A stretch of DNA of 64,000 nucleotides, taken from positions 1 through 64,000 of the forward strand of contig PSPG01000002.1 of NCBI GenBank assembly GCA_003193925.1, written 5' to 3'. The notes below the pieces were generated by a model, which saw only the letters and a program-made list of their open reading frames with translations, was not told the DNA's origin and ran no database searches. Every line of letters starts with the position of its first letter. The stretch's first letter is position 1. A program made the translations under genes and the position numbers. Positions 45,691 through 54,229 of the stretch are shown piece after piece. This stretch comes from Candidatus Thalassarchaeum betae. Lineage in GTDB: Archaea; Thermoplasmatota; Poseidoniia; Poseidoniales; Thalassarchaeaceae.

Positions 45691-46639
45691 TGATTCGAAG
45701 CGGGACTTGATGGCGATAGACGATGTGAGCGAGGAGTTGTCCGAACTCATCGCCTGGGCCATCGCCTTCAAGCACGCGGGCGACATCAACTACGAATTCA
45801 AACCGCTTGACGGGATGTCGATAGGCTCGATCTACGAGAAGCCGTCGACGAGGACCAGAGTGTCCTTCGAAGTAGGTGTGAGCAGACTCGGCGGCCACCC
45901 TCTGACCCTGTTGTCTAATGACATCCAACTCGGCAAGAGCGAATCCATCGCCGACACCGCAGCCGTCCTCTCACGGTACCTCGACGGGATCACGTACAGG
46001 TGCTTCAAGCACGGTGACGCGGAGGAACTGGCCAGACACGCCACCGTCCCGGTGATCAATGCCCTCTCTGACCTACACCACCCCTGTCAGGCGGCTGCTG
46101 ACCTGATGACCATAGCCGAGCACGGCGAGAGCGTCAGCGGCCACATCGCTTGGGTCGGCGATGGCAATAATGTGTTCCACGACCTGCTGCTTGCCGGCGT
46201 CGCGCTCGGACACGACGTCTCTTACGCGACGCCTGCGGGCTTCGAGCCCGATGAATCCGTGATGGATAGGGCTCGCAGGATCAGCGCCACCACAGGTGCC
46301 ATCATCAGCGGCTCCAACGACCCCGTCAAGGCCGTAAGTGGGGCTGGGGTCGTCTACACCGACATCTTCGTGTCGATGGGAGAAGAGCACATGGAGGGCA
46401 AGTTCAACGCCTTCGATGGCTTCCAAGTCAACGAGGAACTGGTTTCGAACGCTAACCCCGACTACCTGTTCATGCACTGCTTACCGGCGCATCGTGGCGA
46501 GGAGGTGACCGATGCGGTCATCGACTCCCCTAACAGCGTTGTCTTCGAGCAGGCCGAGAACAGAATGTGGGCACAGATGTCACTGCTCACTTACCTCTGC
46601 AACGAAACTGCTTGGCACGCATTCAGGGAACTCGAGTGA
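45680..46639 (+). CDS. argF: Ornithine carbamoyltransferase
   Basis: 319 residues. KPSTRTRVSFE binds carbamoyl phosphate, LHHPCQAAADL and HCLPAHRGEEV are the remaining signatures; HCLPAHRG is characteristic of ornithine rather than aspartate carbamoyltransferase. It makes citrulline from ornithine and carbamoyl phosphate in arginine synthesis. The start lies inside the GPN gene end. An internal ATG (MAIDDVSEEL) is an alternative. Confidence 0.94.
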   Translation: MRGSDSKRDLMAIDDVSEELSELIAWAIAFKHAGDINYEFKPLDGMSIGSIYEKPSTRTRVSFEVGVSRLGGHPLTLLSNDIQLGKSESIADTAAVLSRYLDGITYRCFKHGDAEELARHATVPVINALSDLHHPCQAAADLMTIAEHGESVSGHIAWVGDGNNVFHDLLLAGVALGHDVSYATPAGFEPDESVMDRARRISATTGAIISGSNDPVKAVSGAGVVYTDIFVSMGEEHMEGKFNAFDGFQVNEELVSNANPDYLFMHCLPAHRGEEVTDAVIDSPNSVVFEQAENRMWAQMSLLTYLCNETAWHAFRELE

Positions 46640-47545
46640 TCAGGCCAACAGAGAGCTACCTAGGAGTGCCGCGAGGCACAAGTACATTGATTTCTTGATC
46701 AGCTGCTGAGCGGCATGATCCTCAGAGAGTACCAACTTCGGCTTGGCCAGCATCAGCACCACCACAGCCGGAATCACTCCAACAAGGTGCAGTTCGGGAA
46801 AGATTCCTATTGCGAAGGGCAGCAGCATCGAGGCGAGAGTGAGCAGGAGGAGCGCCCAAGCTAATGTGCGGGCTCGTTGTGGCCCGACTTGCATGGCGTA
46901 GGTGCTTCTCCCCTCGTCGCCCTCCATGTCCTCGACGTCCTTGACTATCTCCCGAGCGAGGGTGTACAGGACTCCGATGACGAACATGGCCCACGCACGG
47001 TGGTTAAACGGCTCGAACACGCCGGCAGCGCCGAACAGCACGACCATGCCGACGGAAAGGCTGATGGCGATGTTCCCAGACAGGCCCCTCTCCTTGAGGC
47101 GCAGGCTGAACGGGGCCGCGGACTCGTAGTTCGTCAGCAGGAAAAGCGCGCCCAGCCAAATCGCCAGTGAAGGGTACCATCCCTCAATTCCCCCCACCGT
47201 GCCGCTCGCAGTCGCAGCAGCGCCTGCAATCGAGACCACCGAGAGCGTCATCATCAGGGCTATCCCCCTCTTTGCCGAGGCCTCTGAGATGGCACCGGAG
47301 GGAAGCGGTCTGTTGGGTCGGTTGACGCGGTCAATCTCCAAGTCGAGGTAGTCGTTCAACGCGTTCCACGAGCACATGAAGCTCCAGACCGACAGCGCTT
47401 GCAATACGGTAATCAGGGCGAAATCGCCCTCTGGCAGCCCGCCCAGAGCCATCATGGCCCCCAGGAAGACCCCGAACACCCCTACGGTCGAGTTTCCCGC
47501 CCTGAACAGGACCCACCATGGCCCTAGTGCACCGCCTCCACCCAC
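46640..47545 (-). CDS. ubiA: UbiA-family prenyltransferase, probable digeranylgeranylglyceryl phosphate synthase
   Basis: 301 residues with about eight membrane helices. The two Asp-rich motifs are NDYLDLEIDRVNRPNRPLPSG (helix 2 to loop) and DVEDMEGDEGRSTYAMQVG (helix 6 loop), both needed for magnesium-pyrophosphate. In archaea this family includes the enzyme that adds the second geranylgeranyl chain to make the membrane-lipid core; menaquinone or haem prenyltransferases are close alternatives. The start is GTG at 47545. It follows two small genes on the same strand and ends directly next to argF, which is convergent. Confidence 0.85.
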   Translation of the reverse strand: MGGGGALGPWWVLFRAGNSTVGVFGVFLGAMMALGGLPEGDFALITVLQALSVWSFMCSWNALNDYLDLEIDRVNRPNRPLPSGAISEASAKRGIALMMTLSVVSIAGAAATASGTVGGIEGWYPSLAIWLGALFLLTNYESAAPFSLRLKERGLSGNIAISLSVGMVVLFGAAGVFEPFNHRAWAMFVIGVLYTLAREIVKDVEDMEGDEGRSTYAMQVGPQRARTLAWALLLLTLASMLLPFAIGIFPELHLVGVIPAVVVLMLAKPKLVLSEDHAAQQLIKKSMYLCLAALLGSSLLA

Positions 47546-47586
47546 GCCCTGACTCAGGGCGGCTGGGCCTTCATTCCTTCCCCGGA

Positions 47587-47841
47587 CTAAGCTGTGGCCT
47601 GCAATGCCTGCTGGCTGAGGCTCCAGACGCAGACCGTGTAGGTACTGCCTCTGAACAGCCCGCGGACGTGTCCGACCTTGGAGAATCTCCTGTCCTTGGC
47701 AAGTATGTTACCGACCTGGTTCATCGTGGCTCCCCACCGGAACCTGCCGTTCAGGTGATCGAAGATCTCGACGGTGTTGGCGGTGTCGTTCTCCTCGAGG
47801 TAGACCCGGACCTCCTCACGGAGCCGTCCTGTCCTGGACAT
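47587..47841 (-). CDS. Small winged-helix-like protein
   Basis: 84 residues. RTGRLREEVRVYLEENDTAN, EIFDHLNGRFRWGATMNQVG, and ILAKDRRFSKVG look like three helices and a wing, similar in pattern to HARE-HTH or other small winged-helix domains. The ATG at 47841 overlaps the stop of the upstream 91-residue frame as TGATG. Possibly a DNA-binding regulator; targets unknown. Same strand as ubiA, 41 bp before it. Confidence 0.72.
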   Translation of the reverse strand: MSRTGRLREEVRVYLEENDTANTVEIFDHLNGRFRWGATMNQVGNILAKDRRFSKVGHVRGLFRGSTYTVCVWSLSQQALQATA

Positions 47842-48116
47842 CAGGCCACCACCGTAGGGGCTGCGCAACTGGCGTGCAGCCTCTCGCGCAGCCCAGCCCA
47901 ACTCGATGGGCTGACGTTAATCTGCGCGGCCATGCGCGGCATTGGCCCCCATGAATCGGCCTCAGAGACCACTCCAGCGTAGCTGACCATTGTGGTAGGT
48001 GCGGGTTGCGGCACGGGTCCGTTCGTTCTTCGCAGGGTCGCGAGAGAGACCACCCTGCATGGTTCTGGACGCTTCCTGTAGAGGAGCGTCACTGTGTCGT
48101 TCGCTTGTCCGTTCAT
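47841..48116 (-). CDS. Hypothetical 91-residue protein upstream of the winged-helix gene
   Basis: A frame from the ATG at 48116 to a TGA that overlaps the next start codon as TGATG. A TATA-like TTGATATGA at 48137-48145 is centred about 25 nt before the ATG, the spacing for a leaderless mRNA, and codon choice looks like the neighbours. The sequence (NGQANDTVTLLYRKRPEPCR near the start, INVSPSSWAGLRERLHASC near the end) shows no family I know. If not coding, the stretch would be a 275-nt leader. Confidence 0.45.
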   Translation of the reverse strand: MNGQANDTVTLLYRKRPEPCRVVSLATLRRTNGPVPQPAPTTMVSYAGVVSEADSWGPMPRMAAQINVSPSSWAGLRERLHASCAAPTVVA

Positions 48117-48136
48117 GGTGGTATGTCATGACTTCT

Positions 48137-48145
48137 TCATATCAA
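48137..48145 (-). promoter_or_regulatory. TATA-like box of the small-gene/ubiA unit
   Basis: TTGATATGA on the minus strand, 25 nt before the ATG at 48116. It is the only clear promoter-like site upstream of the three-gene run ending in ubiA. Confidence 0.45.
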
Positions 48146-48249
48146 GCGAGGCAATAGTCCCGAGAGGTGAAGGTGAAAGTGAACGGAGACCCCCCATAGG
48201 CTCTCAAGGCATTGTTTTCTTAAGCGGGTGTCCGGTGGCCGGAAAACAC

Positions 48250-48327
48250 GCTCGTGTAGTGTAGTTCGGTCCATCATGACGGACTCTCGATCCGTCGACC
48301 CGGGTTCAAATCCCGGCACGAGCACCA
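48250..48327 (+). tRNA. tRNA-Glu (anticodon CTC)
   Basis: The acceptor GCTCGTG pairs with CACGAGC. The anticodon arm is ACGGA-CTCTCGA-TCCGT with CTC. The T arm is CCGGG-TTCAAAT-CCCGG. The discriminator A is at 48324 and CCA is encoded at 48325-48327. No intron. Confidence 0.95.
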
Positions 48328-48382
48328 CTATTGTCTCTCATAACGGTCTTAAGCGGTCCTTCGTTGGCGTAGTAAGGTCTCG

Positions 48383-49435
48383 ATGCGCGTTGAGCACGAT
48401 GTGAAGATGACCTTTGACGATGTTCTGATACGACCTAAGCGCAGTACGCTGGTTTCTAGATCGGATGTGACTCTGTCGAGGGACTTCAAGTTCCGCCATT
48501 CCGATGAGATCTGGAGCGGGGTGCCCATCGTGGCGGCCAACATGGACACCACCGGCCTGTTCTCGGTGGCCAAGGAGCTGCAGGAGCACGGCATGCTCAC
48601 CTGCCTACAGAAATTCTACTCGACTCGCGAGTGCGCACGAGCGTGGGAAGACGGGGTGGACCCGGGCTTCGTCGCAGTCACATGCGGCTCCACGGACGAG
48701 AGCTTCGAGCTGCTGCAGCGCAAGATGGCGACCGATGACGGGATCAAGATGATCTGCGTAGACGTCGCCAATGGCTACCGCGAGGTGTTCGTCGAGTTCG
48801 TCAAGCGGGTTCGCGACAAGTTCCAGAGCAAGATTATCATCGCCGGCAACGTTGCCACCAGGGAGATGACAGAGGCCCTCATCCTCGCCGGTGCGGACAT
48901 AGTCAAAGTCGGCATAGGACCGGGCTCGGTCTGCACGACCTGCAAAGTGGCAGGCGTGGGCTACCCTCAGCTCTCGGCCATCGCGGAGTGCGCTGACGCA
49001 GCGCATGGCCTGCTGGGTCACGTGATGGCTGACGGTGGATGCTCCTCACCGGGCGATGTCGCGAAGGCCTTCGGCGCGGGTGCGGACTTCGTCATGCTGG
49101 GCGGCATGTTCGCGGGACACGACGAGTCCGGTGGGGAGCTCATCAAGGGCGATAACGGCAGGATGTACAAGTCGTTCTACGGAATGTCATCGAGCAAGGC
49201 GATGGAGTCGCATTACGGTGAGGTCGCCGGGCACAGGGCCCCCGAGGGCAAGGAGGTCAGGGTGCCTTACAGAGGGGAGCTCGGCCTCACCGTGCAGTCC
49301 GTTCTTGGGGGAGTCAGGTCGGCCTGCTCGTATGTTGGTGCTCGCAGGATCAAGGACCTTCCCAAGTGCACCACCTTCATCCGGGTGTCGCAGACCAGCA
49401 ACGAGGTCTACGAGCGCTTCAACGTCGGGGAATGA
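48383..49435 (+). CDS. guaC: GMP reductase, bacterial GuaC type
   Basis: 350 residues, the length of bacterial and animal GMP reductases. [13 protein letters not shown] starts the TIM barrel, and the catalytic loop is [20 protein letters not shown] with the active Cys. [20 protein letters not shown] and [14 protein letters not shown] follow, very close to GuaC. There are no CBS domains, unlike IMP dehydrogenase. It reduces GMP to IMP and ammonia with NADPH. GuaC is uncommon in archaea, so transfer from bacteria is plausible. It follows tRNA-Glu on the same strand. Confidence 0.93.
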   Translation: MRVEHDVKMTFDDVLIRPKRSTLVSRSDVTLSRDFKFRHSDEIWSGVPIVAANMDTTGLFSVAKELQEHGMLTCLQKFYSTRECARAWEDGVDPGFVAVTCGSTDESFELLQRKMATDDGIKMICVDVANGYREVFVEFVKRVRDKFQSKIIIAGNVATREMTEALILAGADIVKVGIGPGSVCTTCKVAGVGYPQLSAIAECADAAHGLLGHVMADGGCSSPGDVAKAFGAGADFVMLGGMFAGHDESGGELIKGDNGRMYKSFYGMSSSKAMESHYGEVAGHRAPEGKEVRVPYRGELGLTVQSVLGGVRSACSYVGARRIKDLPKCTTFIRVSQTSNEVYERFNVGE

Positions 49436-49439
49436 CCTC

Positions 49440-49919
49440 TCAGATGTCGAAGATGACCTGTGCCATCCACCCAGGACCCTCGAAGGCCGGTATGTCGGGC
49501 TCTATCCCGGGCACCATTTCCCCGGCGGCTACCTCGCGCAGTGCCAGCTGGTGCAGGGTCACCGCCTTGACCTCGACCTCGCGCTCGACGAGATCCGAGT
49601 CGACCCAGGAGGCCTGTGCTTCGATCCTACCTCCTCCGTCTATCCTGATTGCCGCCTCAACGAGCCACTGGCCTTCGGCGGAGCCGCGATAGAGGACCTC
49701 CTCAAGCCACAGTACCATCCCGCGCTCGAGGTCCCCCCCGGGCGCTTGGACGACCCATTCGCCGGTCGAGCGAGGCAATGTGGCGAGTGCGGCGGCGCCG
49801 TTCTCAGACAGCTGGATTGATTGGAGGCCCATGGTCGCCTCGAGGATCGCATCTTGAGCCGCCATCGAGAATGCACGCAGGCCTATGTCGGCCGTAGTAG
49901 GCAGAATCCACCAAGACAC
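49440..49919 (-). CDS. Archease (RtcB activator)
   Basis: 159 residues from the GTG at 49919. WWILPTTADIGLRAF begins the archease fold. The family usually reads DHTAD here; this copy keeps the TAD Asp but has PT in place of DH. The ending GWMAQVIFDI is the conserved C-terminal strand. Archease helps RtcB take up guanylate in tRNA splicing and RNA repair; an rtcB gene lies at 58860-60332. Ends 4 bp from the convergent guaC. Confidence 0.82.
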   Translation of the reverse strand: MSWWILPTTADIGLRAFSMAAQDAILEATMGLQSIQLSENGAAALATLPRSTGEWVVQAPGGDLERGMVLWLEEVLYRGSAEGQWLVEAAIRIDGGGRIEAQASWVDSDLVEREVEVKAVTLHQLALREVAAGEMVPGIEPDIPAFEGPGWMAQVIFDI

Positions 49920-49966
49920 GGTCTCACCGACCCGTCCGAGCGGTCCATCGTGCAAGAATGCAGGGG

Positions 49967-52900
49967 TCAGTCGAAGTCGCTGCACAGCTCGCCCTGACTG
50001 GGAAAGCTGACTGCCGACTTGGGGTTGGTGTTCCACTTGTTCTCGCACTTGTTGAGATACCCGTCGCCGTCCGAGTCGATGTTGGCGTCGGCCGGGTCAA
50101 ACGGATCGAAGCCGAAGTAGTACTCCCATCCTGACCACATGCCGTCGTCGTCCTGGTCCTGGTGATACACCTCCGAGCCATCGAACCACTGATCGCCGTC
50201 TGTATCCGGGTCGACGGGATTCGTCCCGTTCTCGAACTCCTCGTAGTTGGTGAAGTTCTCGAGGTCGTCGTAGAACCTCCTGCCGTTGTCTGTGGTCGGG
50301 TCGATGTGGCACTCGGAGTTCTGCGGGTTGTCCCATCCGGGGCAGTAGCGATACAACAGGTGCGTCCGATTGAGCCCGTCGCCGTCGAAGTCCTCCTGGC
50401 CGTCGTCGATGCCATCGACGTCCGAGTCGAACATCTTCGGGTCCATCGGACCGCGGGCTCCGACGGCGCTCAGGGTGTTGTTGTCGACCAGCCCCAGGCT
50501 GAGTGCTATCTCCGAGTAGTAGACCTCCCAGCCGTCGGGAAGCTTGTCCCCGTCGGTGTCGTCGTCCACTGGGTTGGTGTCCCAGCGGTCAGGGGCCTCG
50601 AGAGAGTTCATGAGTGTGTCATTGTCGATGTCGAAGGCCGAGTCGGGAAGCGAGCCCCATGCCGGGTTGAGGGCCCATCGTCCGCTGGCGGGTACGGTGA
50701 AACCTGACAGGTTCATCTCGTGCAGGAAGTACTTCGGATCCATGTCGCCGTCGCCGTCTCGGTCCCCGGAGGTCGAGAAGCCCGCGAGGTAACTGCTCCA
50801 GACCCAGCCACCGGGCCCGAGTCCACACTCGAGCATCGAATCACAGCCCGGCGGTAGCCAGTCGGTGACGCTGATCCAGAGGCTGTGGCTCTTCGTGTTG
50901 TGCTGGACGGAGAAGACCTGCATCTCCCAGCCATCGGGCTGACCGTCGCCGTCAGTGTCGTTGTTCAGTGGGTTGGTGGCACCCTGCCAAGGCCGTGGGA
51001 TGTTGAGTACCTCGCTACCGTCGAACAGGCCGTCGTCGTCACTGTCGGGGTTGTTGGCGTGGGTGATGTACTGGTCGAGGCCGTCGATGACCTCCTCCCC
51101 GTCGGACAGGCCGTCGAGGTCGGTATCGTGCGAAGAGGCATTGGTGAAGTACACCGAACCGTTCCATACGAAGCCGTCAACGGCCTCGGTGAAGTCCTCG
51201 AGACCGTCACTGTCGGTGTCCCTGTCAGAGGCATTGGTGAAAGTTTCGTAGTACTCGACAGCGTCGGACAAGCCGTCCCTGTCGGTGTCGTAGGCACCCG
51301 GATCGCTCCTTACTAAGACATCCCTCACACCCTGATCGACGATGCGAATGGTCCAGCCGATCACCTCGATGCCGTCGATGAGTCCGTCTCCGTCGGTATC
51401 GGCGACCAGCGGGTCGGTCGAGCGGCCGTCGACGAAGCCATCGCCGTCCCGGTCCCTCGCATTGTACTCGTCGAGGTTGGTGAAGCGCTCGTGCTCCTCG
51501 ACGACTACGGCGAGGTCCTGTAGACGGCTCGTGACCTCCTGGCCGATCTCGACGTTGATGTGGTAGATCCAGCCGGCGATCAGGGTCTTGATCGGGATGT
51601 TGACGTACTGGCTCTCCTGGACAGTCCTGACCCAGAGGATGGTGCTGTTGACCTGCACGTAGTCGCCGATCTCGACCGAGATGGCATGGATGGTGGTCAC
51701 GCCAACGAGCCCTGTGTATCGCACGCCCCCGTCGCCGTCGGCGTCGTAACCGTCGAAGTCGGGGTCGTCGTCAGCGTTGCTGCCGTCGTTCGGATGGATT
51801 CCGCTGAGGTGCTCCCACCCGTCGGGCATGCCGTCACCGTCGGTGTCGAACTCCAGCGGATTGGTGAAGTTCTCCGGACCCCAGGTGTAGGCGACCTCGT
51901 ACTCCTCGACGTTGTTCAGCCCGTCCCCGTCGGGGTCGCCGTAGGCGTCGGTGGCGTTGGCGGGGTTAAGGAAGCGGTCGCCCGAGGAATCGAGGCTGTA
52001 GCAGTACTCGAAGCCGTCGGGCATGCCGTCGCCGTCGGTGTCCCAGTCGCCCGGACCGTTGAGGCGGCCGTCGTTGTCCATGTCCTGCTCGAACCAGGTC
52101 CGGTCGCCGTGGCCGCTCATGTACTCCGTGTACGGCGCTTGCAGGGTCAAGGTGCCGAAGACGGGGACGCCGCAGTGGACGCCCAGTTGGATCTGCCCGT
52201 AGGCGATCTCGTACCTGTCTGCAATGAGGTCGCCGTCGCTGTCCTCCTCGAGCGGGTTGGTGTCGTACCTCTCCTCGACGTAATTGCGCAGACTGTCGGG
52301 TTCGGGCTGCTCGAGGTCCAGCAGGGCATCGCACGAGTGGCCGAACTGGCTGCCCATCTCCTCCCACTCGCTCGAGCCGATGTCCTGCTCGATCTGCCCC
52401 TGGACCTCGGGAGTCAACAGGTAGCAGTCCCAGTTGCCGTCGAGTGGGTCGAGTAGGGTGATTGACCCCGAAGGGGTCTCGATAACGAAGGTGTACTCGG
52501 ACTCCCAGCGGTCATTCAGACCGTCGCCGTCGGTGTCCCTGAGATTGGGATTGGTGCCGAGGAGCATCTCCTCGGTGTTGGTCAGGCCGTCCCGGTCCGG
52601 GTCTCCGAAGGGCCCGTTGTCCGGATTGGGGAAGGTCTCGTTCTGCTCCCCAGTCTCCTCCTCGTTGTCGGGGGAGTTGTGGGATATCTCGCTGAGGTCG
52701 GGCTCGCCGTTGTCCAGGGGATCCAGCCCATTGGCTATCTCCCACCCGTCGTCGAGCCCGTCGCCATCGGTGTCGGCCTCCCTCCAGTCGGTTCCGTAGA
52801 GCGTCTGCTCCATCCTGTCCGGCAGTCCGTCGCCGTCGAAGTCCTCCCCGCCGACGTGGGTGTCGTCGCTGGATACGATGTCCCCCGCTGCTGGTTCGAA

Positions 52901-53011
52901 GCCGCCGGAAGTGGTGGTGGACAGGCCGGCGTCGATGATGGTGTAGAAGCCGGCCAGACACAGCGTCGCTGTGATTGCAAGCACCGCATACTGGTTGTGA
53001 TTCAGAGCCAT
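49967..53011 (-). CDS. Large exported protein with many calcium-binding DxDGDG repeats
   Basis: 1014 residues from the ATG at 53011, 27 nt after the predicted initiation from a TATA box at 53061-53067; longer frames start inside that box. An N-terminal hydrophobic segment (YAVLAITATLCLAGFYTII) is a signal peptide or anchor. The body is a run of DTDGDGLxDGWE-type motifs, the bacterial form of thrombospondin type-3 repeat, between irregular inserts that often carry NGxxPxDPD-like text. Few Cys, and no C-terminal membrane segment, unlike the proteins at 1152-9457. It ends at a Cys-containing QGELCSDFD. Calcium-stabilised rod-like surface protein is the likely role. Confidence 0.85.
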   Translation of the reverse strand: MALNHNQYAVLAITATLCLAGFYTIIDAGLSTTTSGGFEPAAGDIVSSDDTHVGGEDFDGDGLPDRMEQTLYGTDWREADTDGDGLDDGWEIANGLDPLDNGEPDLSEISHNSPDNEEETGEQNETFPNPDNGPFGDPDRDGLTNTEEMLLGTNPNLRDTDGDGLNDRWESEYTFVIETPSGSITLLDPLDGNWDCYLLTPEVQGQIEQDIGSSEWEEMGSQFGHSCDALLDLEQPEPDSLRNYVEERYDTNPLEEDSDGDLIADRYEIAYGQIQLGVHCGVPVFGTLTLQAPYTEYMSGHGDRTWFEQDMDNDGRLNGPGDWDTDGDGMPDGFEYCYSLDSSGDRFLNPANATDAYGDPDGDGLNNVEEYEVAYTWGPENFTNPLEFDTDGDGMPDGWEHLSGIHPNDGSNADDDPDFDGYDADGDGGVRYTGLVGVTTIHAISVEIGDYVQVNSTILWVRTVQESQYVNIPIKTLIAGWIYHINVEIGQEVTSRLQDLAVVVEEHERFTNLDEYNARDRDGDGFVDGRSTDPLVADTDGDGLIDGIEVIGWTIRIVDQGVRDVLVRSDPGAYDTDRDGLSDAVEYYETFTNASDRDTDSDGLEDFTEAVDGFVWNGSVYFTNASSHDTDLDGLSDGEEVIDGLDQYITHANNPDSDDDGLFDGSEVLNIPRPWQGATNPLNNDTDGDGQPDGWEMQVFSVQHNTKSHSLWISVTDWLPPGCDSMLECGLGPGGWVWSSYLAGFSTSGDRDGDGDMDPKYFLHEMNLSGFTVPASGRWALNPAWGSLPDSAFDIDNDTLMNSLEAPDRWDTNPVDDDTDGDKLPDGWEVYYSEIALSLGLVDNNTLSAVGARGPMDPKMFDSDVDGIDDGQEDFDGDGLNRTHLLYRYCPGWDNPQNSECHIDPTTDNGRRFYDDLENFTNYEEFENGTNPVDPDTDGDQWFDGSEVYHQDQDDDGMWSGWEYYFGFDPFDPADANIDSDGDGYLNKCENKWNTNPKSAVSFPSQGELCSDFD

Positions 53012-53060
53012 GGAGGCACATCCGGCCCCAATGGGGCCGTCCGCTTGAATTTGGGTCCGG

Positions 53061-53067
53061 ATATAAT
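53061..53067 (-). promoter_or_regulatory. TATA-like box of the third calcium-repeat gene
   Basis: ATTATATCC on the minus strand. Predicted initiation lies about 27 nt before the ATG at 53011. Confidence 0.5.
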
Positions 53068-53093
53068 GTTTCACGGCAACCGAGCACGGGCAA

Positions 53094-54227
53094 TCATCCC
53101 GCTATCTCCCTCGAAGAGCGTATCTCGAGCGTCAGTCTGCCGTCCTCGAACGAGGTCGAGACGTGTCCATTTCTTCCGTATGCTCGTTCCCAGCAGCCTA
53201 GCAGTACCCCACTTGCGATCGCCGGGTGAAAGACGGACGCGAAGACCAGCCTGACTCCGCCGTGCTCATCCGCCTGCGAGGTACTTTCGATCCCACCGAG
53301 TCCGTGCGAGCTGAGGTGCCGACGAGTGATGCTCACCCAGTCTGAGTGAGCCCGGACGAGGACGTGATGGCCCTCAGAGACGAACCTCTCCCTCGCCGAG
53401 TCGGCGGCTGCCGTCCACCACGTGGAGCGCTTGTCGTCGAGTCCTTCCCATCGATAGTCCTCGTCCCTGCCCTCGTGGACCACATCCAGATAGGGGAGGC
53501 AGTAGTCCTCGAATCGCAGGATGAGGTCGCGGTGCAGGAACATCCTGCGCTCGTTCATTATCGACCAACACCCAGAGGATTCAACTCGCAGATCAGCCCA
53601 CAACTCATCAGTCGACTCTTTGCCGAGATCACAGCCAATCTCCTGATCCCCCCAACTGGGCCTGCGGGGCTTCGGTACGGGGACTTGGGTGTCATCTGGA
53701 GTGAGTGTGATGACCAGTCCCTCACCCGCACTCTCCGACCACAGGAAGCGGTGTCGCTTGCCCGTAGCCCTCTCCCACGCTGCGGCGACCAGCCCCGAGC
53801 AGATCGGGCCCGAGGCAGGGCGGTCGATGAGGATCCGCGTCTCCTCGCCGTCATCTAGGAGCTCGAATCGGCCAAGGCCCCTGGACTCCCAGTCTTGGAT
53901 GGTACTCGACCAAGAAGCGGGGTCGCGTCCAGAAGGAGCGTCCCAGCCCTCGAAACCCATCATGTGCTCCTCGTACTCCATGGCAGCATGTGCTAGGCGA
54001 CGGCCGAGACTCTGCCCGGTCCTCTGTTCGAGCCTCTGGAACCACGACTCGAACCAGCCCACGCCGACTCGCCAAGCGAGCTTGTATGGGTCGTAGTCAC
54101 GAGCCATGTCGCTGTAGGTGCCGTCATCAATCGGCATCCATCTGAGTTTCATTTGGTTTTCGGGGGACAACGGATCTCCGTAGAAGTGCTTGAGGAAGAA
54201 GTTCCCGAGGGCATCGAACAGGCCCAT
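53094..54227 (-). CDS. Tandem V4R-like (4-vinyl-reductase-like) domain protein
   Basis: 377 residues. The C-terminal parts of two halves resemble each other: GPICSGLVAAAWERATGKRH then WSESAGEGLVITL, and HPAIASGVLLGCWERAYGRN then FEDGRLTLEI. The pattern [PA]-x-C/A-S-G-[LV]-x-x-x-x-WERA-x-G matches the end of V4R domains, which bind small hydrophobic molecules and occur in tetrapyrrole and regulatory proteins. This is by eye and tentative. No signal or membrane helix. The ATG at 54227 is 2 bp after the aminotransferase stop, so the two are cotranscribed. Confidence 0.7.
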   Translation of the reverse strand: MGLFDALGNFFLKHFYGDPLSPENQMKLRWMPIDDGTYSDMARDYDPYKLAWRVGVGWFESWFQRLEQRTGQSLGRRLAHAAMEYEEHMMGFEGWDAPSGRDPASWSSTIQDWESRGLGRFELLDDGEETRILIDRPASGPICSGLVAAAWERATGKRHRFLWSESAGEGLVITLTPDDTQVPVPKPRRPSWGDQEIGCDLGKESTDELWADLRVESSGCWSIMNERRMFLHRDLILRFEDYCLPYLDVVHEGRDEDYRWEGLDDKRSTWWTAAADSARERFVSEGHHVLVRAHSDWVSITRRHLSSHGLGGIESTSQADEHGGVRLVFASVFHPAIASGVLLGCWERAYGRNGHVSTSFEDGRLTLEIRSSREIAG

Positions 54228-54229
54228 GC

